Source of the DNA: an uncultured Pseudomonadota bacterium
Lineage (GTDB): Bacteria > Bdellovibrionota_B > Oligoflexia > Oligoflexales > CAIYRB01
Assembly: GCA_903915625.1 (NCBI GenBank)
Contig: CAIWTN010000055.1
Span: 1-49,557, forward strand
Direction of reading: 5' to 3'
DNA length: 49,557 nucleotides
Made by a program: the position numbers and the translations under genes. The notes beneath the pieces were generated by a model. It had not been told where the DNA came from and did no database searches. It was given only the letters and a program-made list of their open reading frames with translations. Positions 34,786-43,023 of this stretch are shown here, piece by piece; position 1 is the first letter of the stretch, and each line of letters begins with the position of its first letter.

Positions 34786-35388
34786 TCAGCGAGCTGAGAC
34801 AGGTGCAGTGGTCTGCGGAAATACGGTCGCAGCCGTTGTTCTCGGAGCGATTGTTCTCGGAGCGGTTGTACTTGGTGGCATGATTGGTGCCGTTGTCTGC
34901 GGGAGCACAGTTGCTGCTGTTGTGCTCGGAGCGGTAGTGCTCGGAGCTGTTGTGCTCGGTGCCGTGGTCCCTGGTAGCGATGTAGGCGCGGTGGTCTGCG
35001 GTACTATAGTTGGTCCGGTGGATGCCAGCGTATTGCGATTGTGAAGCGACACGAGAAGTAGCCAAACTAGTAAGGTAGCCATGCGAGTATGTAGGCCACA
35101 AATTACAGCAAGTGCTGCCATGGCTGTAGCTAGGAATAATAAAATCGCTGCAGTGTCTGTACCATTAATCATGTACAGAGACGTGTCAACGGCCGCTCCA
35201 AACGACGAGGCGAGGATGGAGCGAGGCATGATGCCACTATCGGTGTAGTGGGCTGTTAGATCGCGGCTACGTATGGATAGGTCCGCCAACACCAGTGAGC
35301 CAATCGTGATCCTGAATAGCGCCAGTGACCGCAGGTCTATCGAGAAAATGTTTCGCAGTTTAAACATGTTCGGCAATACAGCCCTCAA
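34786..35388 (-). CDS. Truncated HTTM (gamma-carboxylase-like) protein with Thr/Pro repeat tail
   Basis: 200 residues. Residues ~14-121 match the start of bacterial HTTM proteins: FSIDLRSLALFRI, an ..HYTDSGIMPR element, hydrophobic helices and ..LLVSLHNRN. Complete HTTM proteins usually continue NPLVLNGGD.. for more than 150 further residues; here the frame changes at HNRN to a tail of repeated TTAP/TTAPST units (coded 34800-35020). The frame stays open to 34786. It is either a decayed gene whose 3' part was replaced by expanding repeats or a short membrane protein with a mucin-like tail. HTTM function in bacteria is unknown. Confidence 0.6.
   Translation of the reverse strand: MRAVLPNMFKLRNIFSIDLRSLALFRITIGSLVLADLSIRSRDLTAHYTDSGIMPRSILASSFGAAVDTSLYMINGTDTAAILLFLATAMAALAVICGLHTRMATLLVWLLLVSLHNRNTLASTGPTIVPQTTAPTSLPGTTAPSTTAPSTTAPSTTAATVLPQTTAPIMPPSTTAPRTIAPRTTAATVFPQTTAPVSAR
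34805..35020. repeat. 15-bp tandem repeat array inside the HTTM-like gene
   Basis: Units close to GTTGTGCTCGGAGCG recur about ten times, and a longer ~85-bp pattern (TCTGCGG...GTTGTNCTCGGAGCG) occurs twice. The array is in frame (multiple of three) and reads as Thr-Thr-Ala-Pro-Ser on the minus strand. Confidence 0.75.
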
Positions 35389-35446
35389 TTGACACAGTGC
35401 GCAAACGACCTCAGTTAGGCTATCGGCACCGGGGGATAAAACTTGA

Positions 35447-35543
35447 AAAAATCCTCAAAATTATCCCTCTAAGTGAATCTATCAGGTAGAATGGGACATT
35501 GCGTCAGACGTGGCTTTGTAACGCCATCCAGATGAGGATTTTT
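35447..35543 (+). promoter_or_regulatory. Leader complementarity covering the tldD ribosome site
   Basis: AAAAATCCTCA (35447-35457) is an exact 11-nt complement of TGAGGATTTTT (35533-35543), which contains the ribosome site of tldD. A small hairpin TGGC/GCCA lies between them. If transcription starts upstream of 35447, the pairing would hide the ribosome site. The start of transcription is not known. Confidence 0.4.
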
Positions 35544-35544
35544 C

Positions 35545-36936
35545 ATGAAACAAATACTGCAGCAGCTAGTCGCAGGGCATTCCGGGTTTATTGAGTTGCG
35601 CTATCACAAACGCACGTCCAATTCTTTTGTCGCGCAAAAAGGTCGCGTCGATGTTGCTAATCATTCAGTAACCGAGGGAGTTGGTGTCAGGGCATTGGTG
35701 GGTAGCGCCTGGGGATTTGCCGCAACCGCTGATATCAGCGAGGCTGCAATTAAGCGTGCTATACGGCAGGCACAGTACAATGCCTCGGCGTTAGCGAAGG
35801 TGCGTGCTAAGGGAGAGTTAAGTTTGGCCCGTGGTCGACTTAGCCATTTGGATTTTACCGGTCCTGGTTTCAGCGAGCTGGTAGCGATGCCACTAGCCGA
35901 TAAATTAGGGCAAATCGTTAGTCTGGAGCGCAAACTGGCGCAAGCGTCCAGCCGGATGCATACGGCGCGGTGCCGCTACAACGAAATCATCGAAGAAAAG
36001 TCGATTGTGACCTCCGATGGTGCTGCCTGCTCGCTACGCCTAGCGCAGCCGGAGCTGTCGCTGACGGCCATCGCCGAAAAAGACGGCGAGCGTGCCACTG
36101 GTCAGCGTGGCGCTGGCGTCAGTGGCGGCTGGGAGTGCTTACTAGCTCACCCTTCACTACATGATGCTGTGGGTGAGACGGCAAAGATTGCGGTAGATTT
36201 GCTTGCAGCAAAATATCCCGAGGGTGGTCAAAAGACTGTGATTCTTTCGCCGGCAGTCGTCGGGCTTCTTTGCCACGAAGCGATTGGACACACGGTCGAG
36301 GCCGACTTCGTCAAAGCTGGATCGGTAGCACAAGGTAAGATCGGCCAGCGCGTGGCTTCTGACCTTGTGACTATGGCTGATTCCGGTAACGAAACGATTG
36401 CTGGCTACGCGGTCGGTAATCTGCCCTTCGACGACGAAGGGGTCGAGACTGAGAATACGGTGATTATCGATAAGGGTATTCTCCGGTCGTATTTGCATAA
36501 TCGTGAGACCGCGGCTGAATTCGGCGTGCAGCCAACAGGCAATGCACGCGCTTGGTTATTTAATGACGAGCCGCTGATTCGGATGCGCAACACCTACCTG
36601 ATGCCTGGTACTCGCCACCTCGCTGACATGATTGCCGAGGTGGACGATGGTTATTTAGTCGAGGGCGCTGGATCGGGTCAGGCCGACGCTAACGGTGAAT
36701 TCATGTTTGGTACCGGTTATGTGTACCGCATCAAAGATGGCAAGAAGACTGAGCTCCTGCGCGAGGCGACTTTATCTGGTATTGCCTTTGACGTGTTGAA
36801 GACGGTCGATGCCGTCAGTCAAGAATTTCTCTGGGATTTAGGCACCGGATACTGCGGCAAGGGTCAGGCGGCAAAAGTTGATGCCGGCGGGCCGTATGTG
36901 CGTTGTAAGATCACCGTGGGAGGAGAGCAGCAATGA
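35545..36936 (+). CDS. tldD: Metalloprotease subunit TldD
   Basis: 463 residues. The N-terminal strand-rich domain is followed by the metal motif CHEAIGHTVEADF (HExxxH, His244, Glu245, His249). The third ligand is expected in the late LGTGYCGKG element (Cys437), as in E. coli TldD. GSGQADANGEF and LREATLSG blocks are also typical. TldD with TldE forms a heterodimeric protease that degrades unfolded or ribosomal peptides and processes some modified peptides (e.g. microcin B17). It overlaps tldE by 4 nt (ATGA), which fits equal production of the two subunits. Confidence 0.95.
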   Translation: MKQILQQLVAGHSGFIELRYHKRTSNSFVAQKGRVDVANHSVTEGVGVRALVGSAWGFAATADISEAAIKRAIRQAQYNASALAKVRAKGELSLARGRLSHLDFTGPGFSELVAMPLADKLGQIVSLERKLAQASSRMHTARCRYNEIIEEKSIVTSDGAACSLRLAQPELSLTAIAEKDGERATGQRGAGVSGGWECLLAHPSLHDAVGETAKIAVDLLAAKYPEGGQKTVILSPAVVGLLCHEAIGHTVEADFVKAGSVAQGKIGQRVASDLVTMADSGNETIAGYAVGNLPFDDEGVETENTVIIDKGILRSYLHNRETAAEFGVQPTGNARAWLFNDEPLIRMRNTYLMPGTRHLADMIAEVDDGYLVEGAGSGQADANGEFMFGTGYVYRIKDGKKTELLREATLSGIAFDVLKTVDAVSQEFLWDLGTGYCGKGQAAKVDAGGPYVRCKITVGGEQQ

Positions 36937-38297
36937 GTGACGCCGCACAAGTAGATGACTTAAGCAAAGTTGCCGCACAACTTAATAAGCTAGCTGAATT
37001 TGGCCTAGATACCGCCAAAAAACTAGGCGCTGATGCTGCTAAAATTAGCACTGGGGCATCGTTCCAAAAGCGTTTAGTGGTCGACAACAAAGAGTTTACT
37101 CTCGCGAATAGTTTGGCCTCGCGCAGCATTGGTATCGTCGTTCATAAAGACCAAAAAAAGGGCTCGGCTTCGGTCAATATCACGACAGAAGACAGCATTA
37201 AACACGCCGTCGAAAGTGCTCTTGCCTTAGCTAAATATTCAGTGCCAGATCCAGCGCTGGTTTTTGCCACAAAGGCTGAAGCGGCACCAGCAACTCCGCT
37301 GAATTTTCTCTACGAGGAAAAGCTGGCGACCGTTGAACTGGATCAGATGCGCGAAATCATGCAAGAAGTGCTTGGTCGTCTCGGTGCTGACGAGCGCTTG
37401 GCGCTGGAGCGTTATGAGATGTCGGTCGATATTTCTTTTCATGCGCTGGGCAGTACCACGGGAATGCGGCAGGCCGAGCGGCAGACCATGGCAAGTTGGT
37501 CCTTCATGGGTATGGGGCGTACCGAGGATGAAGTGACAGGCTTTGACTATGACGGCAATTTTTCGCTAAGTGCAGCTGGGATATTGCCGCGCAGCTTGGT
37601 GGATGCCGATCAGTTTGTTAAGCGCGTCCTGGGAATGTTTAAACCCGTACGTTGTCCGAGCTACCGTGGTGCGATTTTGCTGACGCCGCGAGCGGTGCAA
37701 GAATTACTCATGGGCATGATGCTTTATCATGCTGGTGGGCGCCAGGTGATGGACGGTAAAAGTCGTTGGGACAAAGCGGTCGGTACGCGCGTAGTCGCCG
37801 ACTCTTTTACCCTGACGGATTTACCCCATGACCCACGCTTTTCCGGCGCAACCGCATTTGACGGTGATGGTGTGCCGACGCGCTCGCAGACGATTCTCGA
37901 GCGCGGTGTTTTGCTGCGTCATCTTCATGATTGTTACAGCGCTAAGCGATGCGGTGCCACAACCACGGCCACGTCTGGTGGGCCATTCGCTCTGTCTTTG
38001 AGTCCAGGAGCCATCCCACTTAAAGATCTAATTAAAGGGCAGTCGCAGCTCCTAGTTGTGGATCGCTTTTCTGGCAATTCAGATCCAATCAAAGGTGATT
38101 TCAGTGGCGTTGCCAAAAGCAGTCGGCTTTTTGCGAACGGCGAGGACCGTGGCAGTGTCACCGAAACCATGATTTCCGGTAACTTTTTTGCCATCGCCGA
38201 CGCTGTGCTAGGGATCAGCCGAGAGAGTGAAATCGTCAGTGGATCTTTTTCTAGTCCGTATGTGCTGATTGACGGCGTCTCTGTGACGGGCCAATAA
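36933..38297 (+). CDS. pmbA: TldD partner protein TldE/PmbA
   Basis: 454 residues. It shares the TldD fold but has no HExxxH, as expected for PmbA/TldE, the non-metal-binding partner. Recognisable elements are IGIVVHKDQKKGSASVN near the start (in pieces), GAILLTPRAVQELL in the central part, DGDGVPTRSQTILERGVLLRHL (in pieces) and a C-terminal SPYVLIDGVSVTG. It starts inside the tldD stop codon. A terminator follows 32 nt after the stop. Confidence 0.94.
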   Translation: MSDAAQVDDLSKVAAQLNKLAEFGLDTAKKLGADAAKISTGASFQKRLVVDNKEFTLANSLASRSIGIVVHKDQKKGSASVNITTEDSIKHAVESALALAKYSVPDPALVFATKAEAAPATPLNFLYEEKLATVELDQMREIMQEVLGRLGADERLALERYEMSVDISFHALGSTTGMRQAERQTMASWSFMGMGRTEDEVTGFDYDGNFSLSAAGILPRSLVDADQFVKRVLGMFKPVRCPSYRGAILLTPRAVQELLMGMMLYHAGGRQVMDGKSRWDKAVGTRVVADSFTLTDLPHDPRFSGATAFDGDGVPTRSQTILERGVLLRHLHDCYSAKRCGATTTATSGGPFALSLSPGAIPLKDLIKGQSQLLVVDRFSGNSDPIKGDFSGVAKSSRLFANGEDRGSVTETMISGNFFAIADAVLGISRESEIVSGSFSSPYVLIDGVSVTGQ

Positions 38298-38328
38298 GTC
38301 ACTTAGCGTAAGCTGAATTATCCATGGA

Positions 38329-38366
38329 ACCCGTCATGTTACGTCCCGTAACAGGCGGGTTTTTTT
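38329..38366 (+). terminator. Intrinsic terminator after tldE
   Basis: ACCCG..TGTTACG and CGTAACA..CGGGT form a long stem with one small internal mismatch region (38329-38359), followed by TTTTTTT. Clear rho-independent terminator. Confidence 0.85.
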
Positions 38367-38412
38367 CTGCCTTTTGTTTTTTTCTCAAGTTTTAGGATGC
38401 CATTACCGAATC

Positions 38413-38468
38413 CTCCTCTGAGATTTCTGTGATCTCACGTCACCACTCTTGGTGACTCACTAGAGGAG
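38413..38468 (+). promoter_or_regulatory. Three-helix-junction 5' leader burying the ribosome site
   Basis: Three helices nest exactly. P1 pairs CTCCTCT (38413-38419) with AGAGGAG (38462-38468), which is the ribosome site of the next gene (start 38476). P2 pairs GAGAT (38420-38424) with ATCTC (38432-38436). P3 pairs GTCACCA (38439-38445) with TGGTGAC (38450-38456), loop CTCT. All helices are perfect. It looks like a regulated RNA leader, possibly a thermosensor or ligand sensor. Confidence 0.55.
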
Positions 38469-38475
38469 CTTCCAT

Positions 38476-39123
38476 ATGATCTCAGTAATGATTTCGGGAC
38501 AGGTGTCAGGCAACATTCATCCAACTAAACTCAATCTACTGTTTGTATTAGCGCTGGGTGCGGTGTCCATCTCCACCGGTTGCGCGTCGGAACCGGCAGC
38601 ACCAGCTAAGGCAGCCGTGGTCGTCAATAAAGACTTGGATGATAATCAGAGTGTAGACGAGGGTACTGATCAAGATGGGGACGCAGATTTGGCCTCTGAC
38701 GGTCAGGGTAGTTGTGACTCACAGTTATCTGGAGACGCTACAGCTTTAGCTTTGAGCGATTACTCGTCAGATGCAACTGCCGCATGCGACATTGATATAG
38801 GTAGTCCGTCGAAAGTAAATACGAGAGTGCCAGCGCCGGCTGTTGCATCAACACCTAGTTCGCTTTCATCCTCACCAAGCTCTTTCCCGAGTGCAAATCC
38901 AACGGGGAGCCTAGCTAGTAGTAATCCTCTGGGTGGGGCTGGTGGCGGCCTTGGTTCGCTACTCGGCGGTTTAGGTGGTGCTGGCGGTGCGGGTGGCGGC
39001 CTTGGTTCGCTACTCGGTGGTTTAGGCGGTGCAGGTGGTGGCCTTGGCTCTCTCCTTGGCGGTGCTGGCGGTTTAGGCGGGTTGCTCGGTGGATTAGGTG
39101 GCGCGCCAACAGGCTCGCCTTAA
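38476..39123 (+). CDS. Gly-rich repeat lipoprotein
   Basis: 215 residues from ATG 38476. Lipobox ISTGC gives the lipidated Cys. Residues ~50-75 are acidic (Asp/Glu-rich). A Ser/Pro-rich linker leads to a C-terminal tail of ~70 residues made of GGLGSLLGGLGGAGG-type repeats, coded by a near-identical tandem of about 65 bp. Highly Gly/Leu tails can be flexible or self-associating. No family recognised. Translation may be controlled by the folded leader at 38413-38468. Confidence 0.75.
   Translation: MISVMISGQVSGNIHPTKLNLLFVLALGAVSISTGCASEPAAPAKAAVVVNKDLDDNQSVDEGTDQDGDADLASDGQGSCDSQLSGDATALALSDYSSDATAACDIDIGSPSKVNTRVPAPAVASTPSSLSSSPSSFPSANPTGSLASSNPLGGAGGGLGSLLGGLGGAGGAGGGLGSLLGGLGGAGGGLGSLLGGAGGLGGLLGGLGGAPTGSP
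38934..39110 (+). repeat. Gly-rich coding repeats
   Basis: Units of GGTGGCGGCCTTGGTTCGCT-type sequence followed by CTCGG(C/T)GGTTTAGG recur three or more times, encoding the Gly/Leu tail of the 38476 lipoprotein. Confidence 0.8.
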
Positions 39124-39175
39124 TCTTTTTATATTCACAAGCTCAGTGATGCGGCTGAATCTTTAGGCGAACGAC

Positions 39176-40150
39176 ATGCAGAGTTACCATTTAATCTTAT
39201 GTGTTGCTGGAATCATGTTAACCCTTGGATGTAAACCTAAGGCTGCATCTCCTTCTATAGCATTAACTAATCAAGGTAATAATCGGTCATCCGGACATCA
39301 ACAACAGGCGCCATTGGCACTTGATGAGGCGGGCCAATGCAAAGTCAAAGTGATCAATATTGCGAAAGACGATTATCGCTACTCTTTTTATGACCGATTG
39401 ATGCGCTTGGCGCTCAGTAAATCAGATCAAGCTCAGGGTAGTTGCGCATACGAAGCGTTGGATCAAATGTCCCACACCCGGAAGTTCAATCTTCTGTCTC
39501 GTGGACAGTTAGACATCGCTGGCAATGTTTCATCGACCGGACTTGAACGCGAGGCGGAGCCAGTGCGCATACCGGTGCATATGGGGCTACACGGTTTTCG
39601 TTTATTAGTCATTCGTAAGGGGGACGAAGCGAGATTTGCTGGGGTGAAGACCAATGACGACTTGGCCGCTTTCCGTGGCGGTGTGGTGCAGGGCTGGCAA
39701 GTCGCCGATGTACTGGCGGAAAATGGTCTGAATTACGTGATCAACGATGAATATGAAGCGCTCTTTCGCATGCTACAAAAAGGTCGTATTGATTACATTC
39801 CTCTAGCACTTTTTGAAGTGTACTTAGAGGTCGCTAAACGGCCGCAGTATGATCTGACTGTCGAGTCATCTATATTGTTGCAGTATCCTAGCACTGATTA
39901 TTTCTTTGTAAATGCGGCGCGGCCTGCGCTTAGGCAAAGGTTAACGAACGGTCTTATAGCAGCGATTGCTGATGGCTCTCGCGATAGGTTAATGGAATCG
40001 TTCCTCAGTGTGTCCGACTTCGTGAAACGCGCGGAGCTTTCTGCTCGCACCTTCATCCAGCTAAGTAATTCGGTGGATCCGGCGAACGCTCCTCGTGACA
40101 TCACCGATTATTGGTTTAGCTTTGATAATTTGCCGCCAAAAAAGGGCTAA
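39176..40150 (+). CDS. Solute-binding-like lipoprotein
   Basis: 324 residues. Lipobox TLGC after a short signal. The mature protein resembles the type II periplasmic binding fold of amino-acid binding proteins: KVKVINIAKDDYRYSFYDRLMRLAL, then an RIPVHMGLHGFRLLVI block and a KTNDDLAAFRGGVVQGWQVADVL element typical of the domain crossover, all seen in pieces. No ABC permease genes are adjacent, so it may be a sensor or orphan binding protein. Starts 52 nt after the Gly-rich lipoprotein gene on the same strand. Confidence 0.75.
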   Translation: MQSYHLILCVAGIMLTLGCKPKAASPSIALTNQGNNRSSGHQQQAPLALDEAGQCKVKVINIAKDDYRYSFYDRLMRLALSKSDQAQGSCAYEALDQMSHTRKFNLLSRGQLDIAGNVSSTGLEREAEPVRIPVHMGLHGFRLLVIRKGDEARFAGVKTNDDLAAFRGGVVQGWQVADVLAENGLNYVINDEYEALFRMLQKGRIDYIPLALFEVYLEVAKRPQYDLTVESSILLQYPSTDYFFVNAARPALRQRLTNGLIAAIADGSRDRLMESFLSVSDFVKRAELSARTFIQLSNSVDPANAPRDITDYWFSFDNLPPKKG

Positions 40151-40182
40151 TTAAACAAAGGCTAATTAAATAAGAGCCATTT

Positions 40183-41502
40183 TTAGTGCAGCTGCATCAG
40201 TGTTGACTGTGCAGAGCTTTGCTCCGGCTTACTGGGGCGCCGCAGCAAATAAAGCGAGCAGATCAGACGTCCCAAAGTGAGGGATGCAGTCGCTACGACG
40301 GCGCCTGTTTGGCCGCTCCATTTGAGACCCATCCATACTAATAGCACGATGAACCCAGCCTCTAACCCGCTGGCAATAGTTACCGCTATCGTTCGGTGCT
40401 CGAAAATATTCACTGCGACTTGATAGCAGAACAGCATCGATATAATCGGAATCGGTGCAGCTAGGCGCAAAGGCAAGAGAGCAAATTCAGTCATCTCAGG
40501 TGACAGGCCAGATATCTTCGTTAGCCAAGAGTTGGCGAGTGGGGTGTAAGCCAGAAGGAGTACAAAAGCCGTCAGGATCAGTGTCATCGTTACTGTGAAT
40601 TCACGTAATTTTCTCTTTGCTTCGCTGCTGGTTCCGAGCAGAGCCACCATGGCATCCTGCAGTGCTAGACTGAACGAGCAAAAGCTAAAATAGAAGGCGC
40701 TTACGACCGGCATCACGGCCAACGATTCAATCGGCGACTTGGAGCGTCCGAGGAAGAAGGTCACCATCGGTTCGATCCCAAGTGAGATGAAGGCCGTGAT
40801 GATCAGAGGATAATAAAAAGTCCAGAAACGTTTATGAGTCAGTGGTTTTGGTCCGTTAGGCCGTGTCGCAACGGCATGGATCGTATGCCTGGCCAGATAC
40901 CTGACGGCTAAAGCTTCTGCAATCACCCCGGCTGATAGTCCGGCACATCCCACGGACGCACCAGAGAACACGCTAAACTTACTGGTGACAAAGCAGGTCA
41001 GAATCGTCGCAATCATGCGCGATAGGCCACCGATGGTGATTTGACGCCCCGCTCCCGAGGACAGCGCGATACCCTGATAAAAGCGCCGAAAACCGATTGC
41101 TGCCGGCCATGGCAAGAGCCAGATCAGGGCCACGCGGGACGTCTCGACCAGCTCAGCGTCGAGGTTCATGAGGGTGCCAGTGAACCAGCGGTAAAGTGGT
41201 GGGTAGACCATCACGATGATCAGCAAGGTTATGAGCGCATTGAGTTTATAATTAGTCCGCCGTACCAACTGATAGCTTTGCTGATCATGGCAAAGTGCAG
41301 AGGCGGCGTTAGTCATCATGACAATCGGCGCTTCAATAATCAGCCCGATGGCTGCCGCAACGCCGAAAGCTGCGAGATTGACGGTGGGATTAGGTAAGCT
41401 GGCTACGACTGTGGCAACAATCTGCCAGGAAATGGCCATCAGCAACCACGTGGCCATTAGCGGCCACCATAGACGAAAGATGTAGCGAAACGTGAGTTGC
41501 AC
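40183..41502 (-). CDS. MATE-type (MOP superfamily) transporter
   Basis: 439 residues from GTG 41502, with AGGA upstream. About 12 hydrophobic helices in two similar halves. The N-terminal RLWWPLMATWLLMAISW helix and a repeated loop pattern (first half PIVMMTNAASAL; second half ALQDAMVALLG) are typical of the MOP superfamily, closer to MATE than to Wzx. Probable exporter of drugs, metabolites or lipid-linked compounds driven by Na+ or H+. It is 32 nt from the solute-binding-like gene in convergent orientation. Substrate unknown. Confidence 0.75.
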   Translation of the reverse strand: MQLTFRYIFRLWWPLMATWLLMAISWQIVATVVASLPNPTVNLAAFGVAAAIGLIIEAPIVMMTNAASALCHDQQSYQLVRRTNYKLNALITLLIIVMVYPPLYRWFTGTLMNLDAELVETSRVALIWLLPWPAAIGFRRFYQGIALSSGAGRQITIGGLSRMIATILTCFVTSKFSVFSGASVGCAGLSAGVIAEALAVRYLARHTIHAVATRPNGPKPLTHKRFWTFYYPLIITAFISLGIEPMVTFFLGRSKSPIESLAVMPVVSAFYFSFCSFSLALQDAMVALLGTSSEAKRKLREFTVTMTLILTAFVLLLAYTPLANSWLTKISGLSPEMTEFALLPLRLAAPIPIISMLFCYQVAVNIFEHRTIAVTIASGLEAGFIVLLVWMGLKWSGQTGAVVATASLTLGRLICSLYLLRRPSKPEQSSAQSTLMQLH

Positions 41503-41643
41503 GGGGTCCTTTAATGGCCATCAATCCAGATGAGTATCGACGGCTACTTGTAGCTGCCTGACGAGGGCTGGCACGCTGAGTTGGGTGCTGATTCCCATAT
41601 CTTAGCGTCGAGCAGCCCTAAGGACCATATTTTTCCGTCGGAC

Positions 41644-43023
41644 TCAAGCTCCAATCAGATTTTGGCCGCAAACACGCAGAACGTCTCCACTAATACCGCC
41701 TGCCCCGGGCATGCTGAGAAACACAGCCGCCTCGGCTACATCCACTGGTAAACCACCTTGGTTTAGCGAATTAAAGCGGCGCGCGACCTCGCGGAGTGCG
41801 GTCGGCATGGCCGACGTCATGCGGGTCTCAATAAACCCCGGTGCCAGAGCGTTGACCGTGATGTCGCGTCCAGCTGCAGCTGCAGCCAGGGCCCTAACGC
41901 CGCCAATTAGCCCTGCTTTTGCGGTAGCATAATTCGTCTGACCAGCATTGCCGGCGATGCCCGCAATAGAGGCCATGCAAATGATGCGGCCGCCAGCAGG
42001 CATGAGCGGCTGATCATGTTCGTCCTTGGCAGCGAGCAAGGCTTGGCTGAGTTTGAGAGGGGCCTGCAGATTGATGGTCAGGGTGTCGTCCCACCAGTCG
42101 CGCGGCATGCGAGCCAGGGTTTTATCCCGAGTCATGCCGGCATTGTTGATCAAGATGTCTACCTTCGAAACATGCGCCTTTAGGTAACTGACAATCTTAG
42201 GCGCTGCCTCTGGGTCGAGCAGGTCCATGATTAAGCTCGAGCCTTTTATCTCGGTCATTAAGGCACTGAGATTCGCCTTCTCCTGTGGCCTGTCATGTCC
42301 GATAACTGTGGCTCCCTCAGCGGCGAGGCGCCGCGCTACTTCCGCCCCTATGCCCTGAGCGGCCCCTGTGACCAAAGCGACTTTGCCCGTAAGAGAGCCG
42401 ACGATCGGCGCAGGGCTAACGACAGGAGTAGCTCCGACACTGAGCGACTGGCCTGAGATGAAGGCACTGCGTTTAGAGAGAAAAAACTTAAGTGGAGTAT
42501 CTAGAGCCTGGACAGTATCGCCGCCTTTACGGACGAGCAGTAACTGGCAAGTGCCTCCCTTGCGGCCGAGTTCTTTGGCAAAGCTTTTGACAAAGCCCAT
42601 CAGTGCGGCGCTAGCGCCGGCTACCTCAGGCGAGGCTTTGCTGCTTGCGGCCAAGCCGATGACTACCACGTGACAGTTGCTTGCCAATAGACTGATGCGT
42701 GGTCTGACGAAGTCATAGAGCGATCCGAGATCAGCTACAGTCGTGGCCGAGCTTGCGTCAAAGACTAAAGAGTTTAGTTTGGGATTGCCCATGATGCTCG
42801 GGGCGATCTCGCCACCGGCACTGGTGATGATTGATTCTAGGACCGTCTTAAGCTGGGAATCGCGAGTCCCGCCGACAGCGCTTGTGTGGCCTTTTAGTTC
42901 TAGTTCCGCCCAGACGGTTGATGCGCGGGCTAGTGGTTCGGGCAGCGGCAGCGGTAATTTAAGCTGGCGCACTAGACGTTTAGCAAGAGGGCGTCGGCTT
43001 ATTTCGAGTAAATAATCACTCAC
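41644..43023 (-). CDS. High-molecular-weight 3-oxoacyl reductase (FabG4-type)
   Basis: 459 residues from GTG 43023, overlapping the upstream MaoC stop by 4 nt. Residues 1-~205 are a degenerate Rossmann-like domain as in mycobacterial FabG4. Residues ~212-459 are an active SDR domain with TGAAQGIG (219-226), NNAG (293-296), Ser352, Tyr365 and Lys369. FabG4 of Mycobacterium (Rv0242c) has the same two-domain size and pairs with a MaoC dehydratase. It should reduce 3-oxoacyl-CoA or -ACP with NAD(P)H. Confidence 0.92.
   Translation of the reverse strand: MSDYLLEISRRPLAKRLVRQLKLPLPLPEPLARASTVWAELELKGHTSAVGGTRDSQLKTVLESIITSAGGEIAPSIMGNPKLNSLVFDASSATTVADLGSLYDFVRPRISLLASNCHVVVIGLAASSKASPEVAGASAALMGFVKSFAKELGRKGGTCQLLLVRKGGDTVQALDTPLKFFLSKRSAFISGQSLSVGATPVVSPAPIVGSLTGKVALVTGAAQGIGAEVARRLAAEGATVIGHDRPQEKANLSALMTEIKGSSLIMDLLDPEAAPKIVSYLKAHVSKVDILINNAGMTRDKTLARMPRDWWDDTLTINLQAPLKLSQALLAAKDEHDQPLMPAGGRIICMASIAGIAGNAGQTNYATAKAGLIGGVRALAAAAAGRDITVNALAPGFIETRMTSAMPTALREVARRFNSLNQGGLPVDVAEAAVFLSMPGAGGISGDVLRVCGQNLIGA

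Noticed and set aside
34805-35020. CRISPR array
   Set aside because: Units are 15 bp, contiguous, in frame and lack spacers.
34808-35044. Plus-strand frame rich in AVVLGA units
   Set aside because: It is the reverse reading of the 15-bp repeat array; the minus strand carries the HTTM match in the same gene.
34786-35388. Functional vitamin K-dependent carboxylase
   Set aside because: The second half of the HTTM domain, including its later helices, is absent.
38915-39109. Minus-strand His/Arg-rich frame
   Set aside because: It is antisense to the Gly-rich repeats of a lipoprotein gene with a ribosome site and lipobox.
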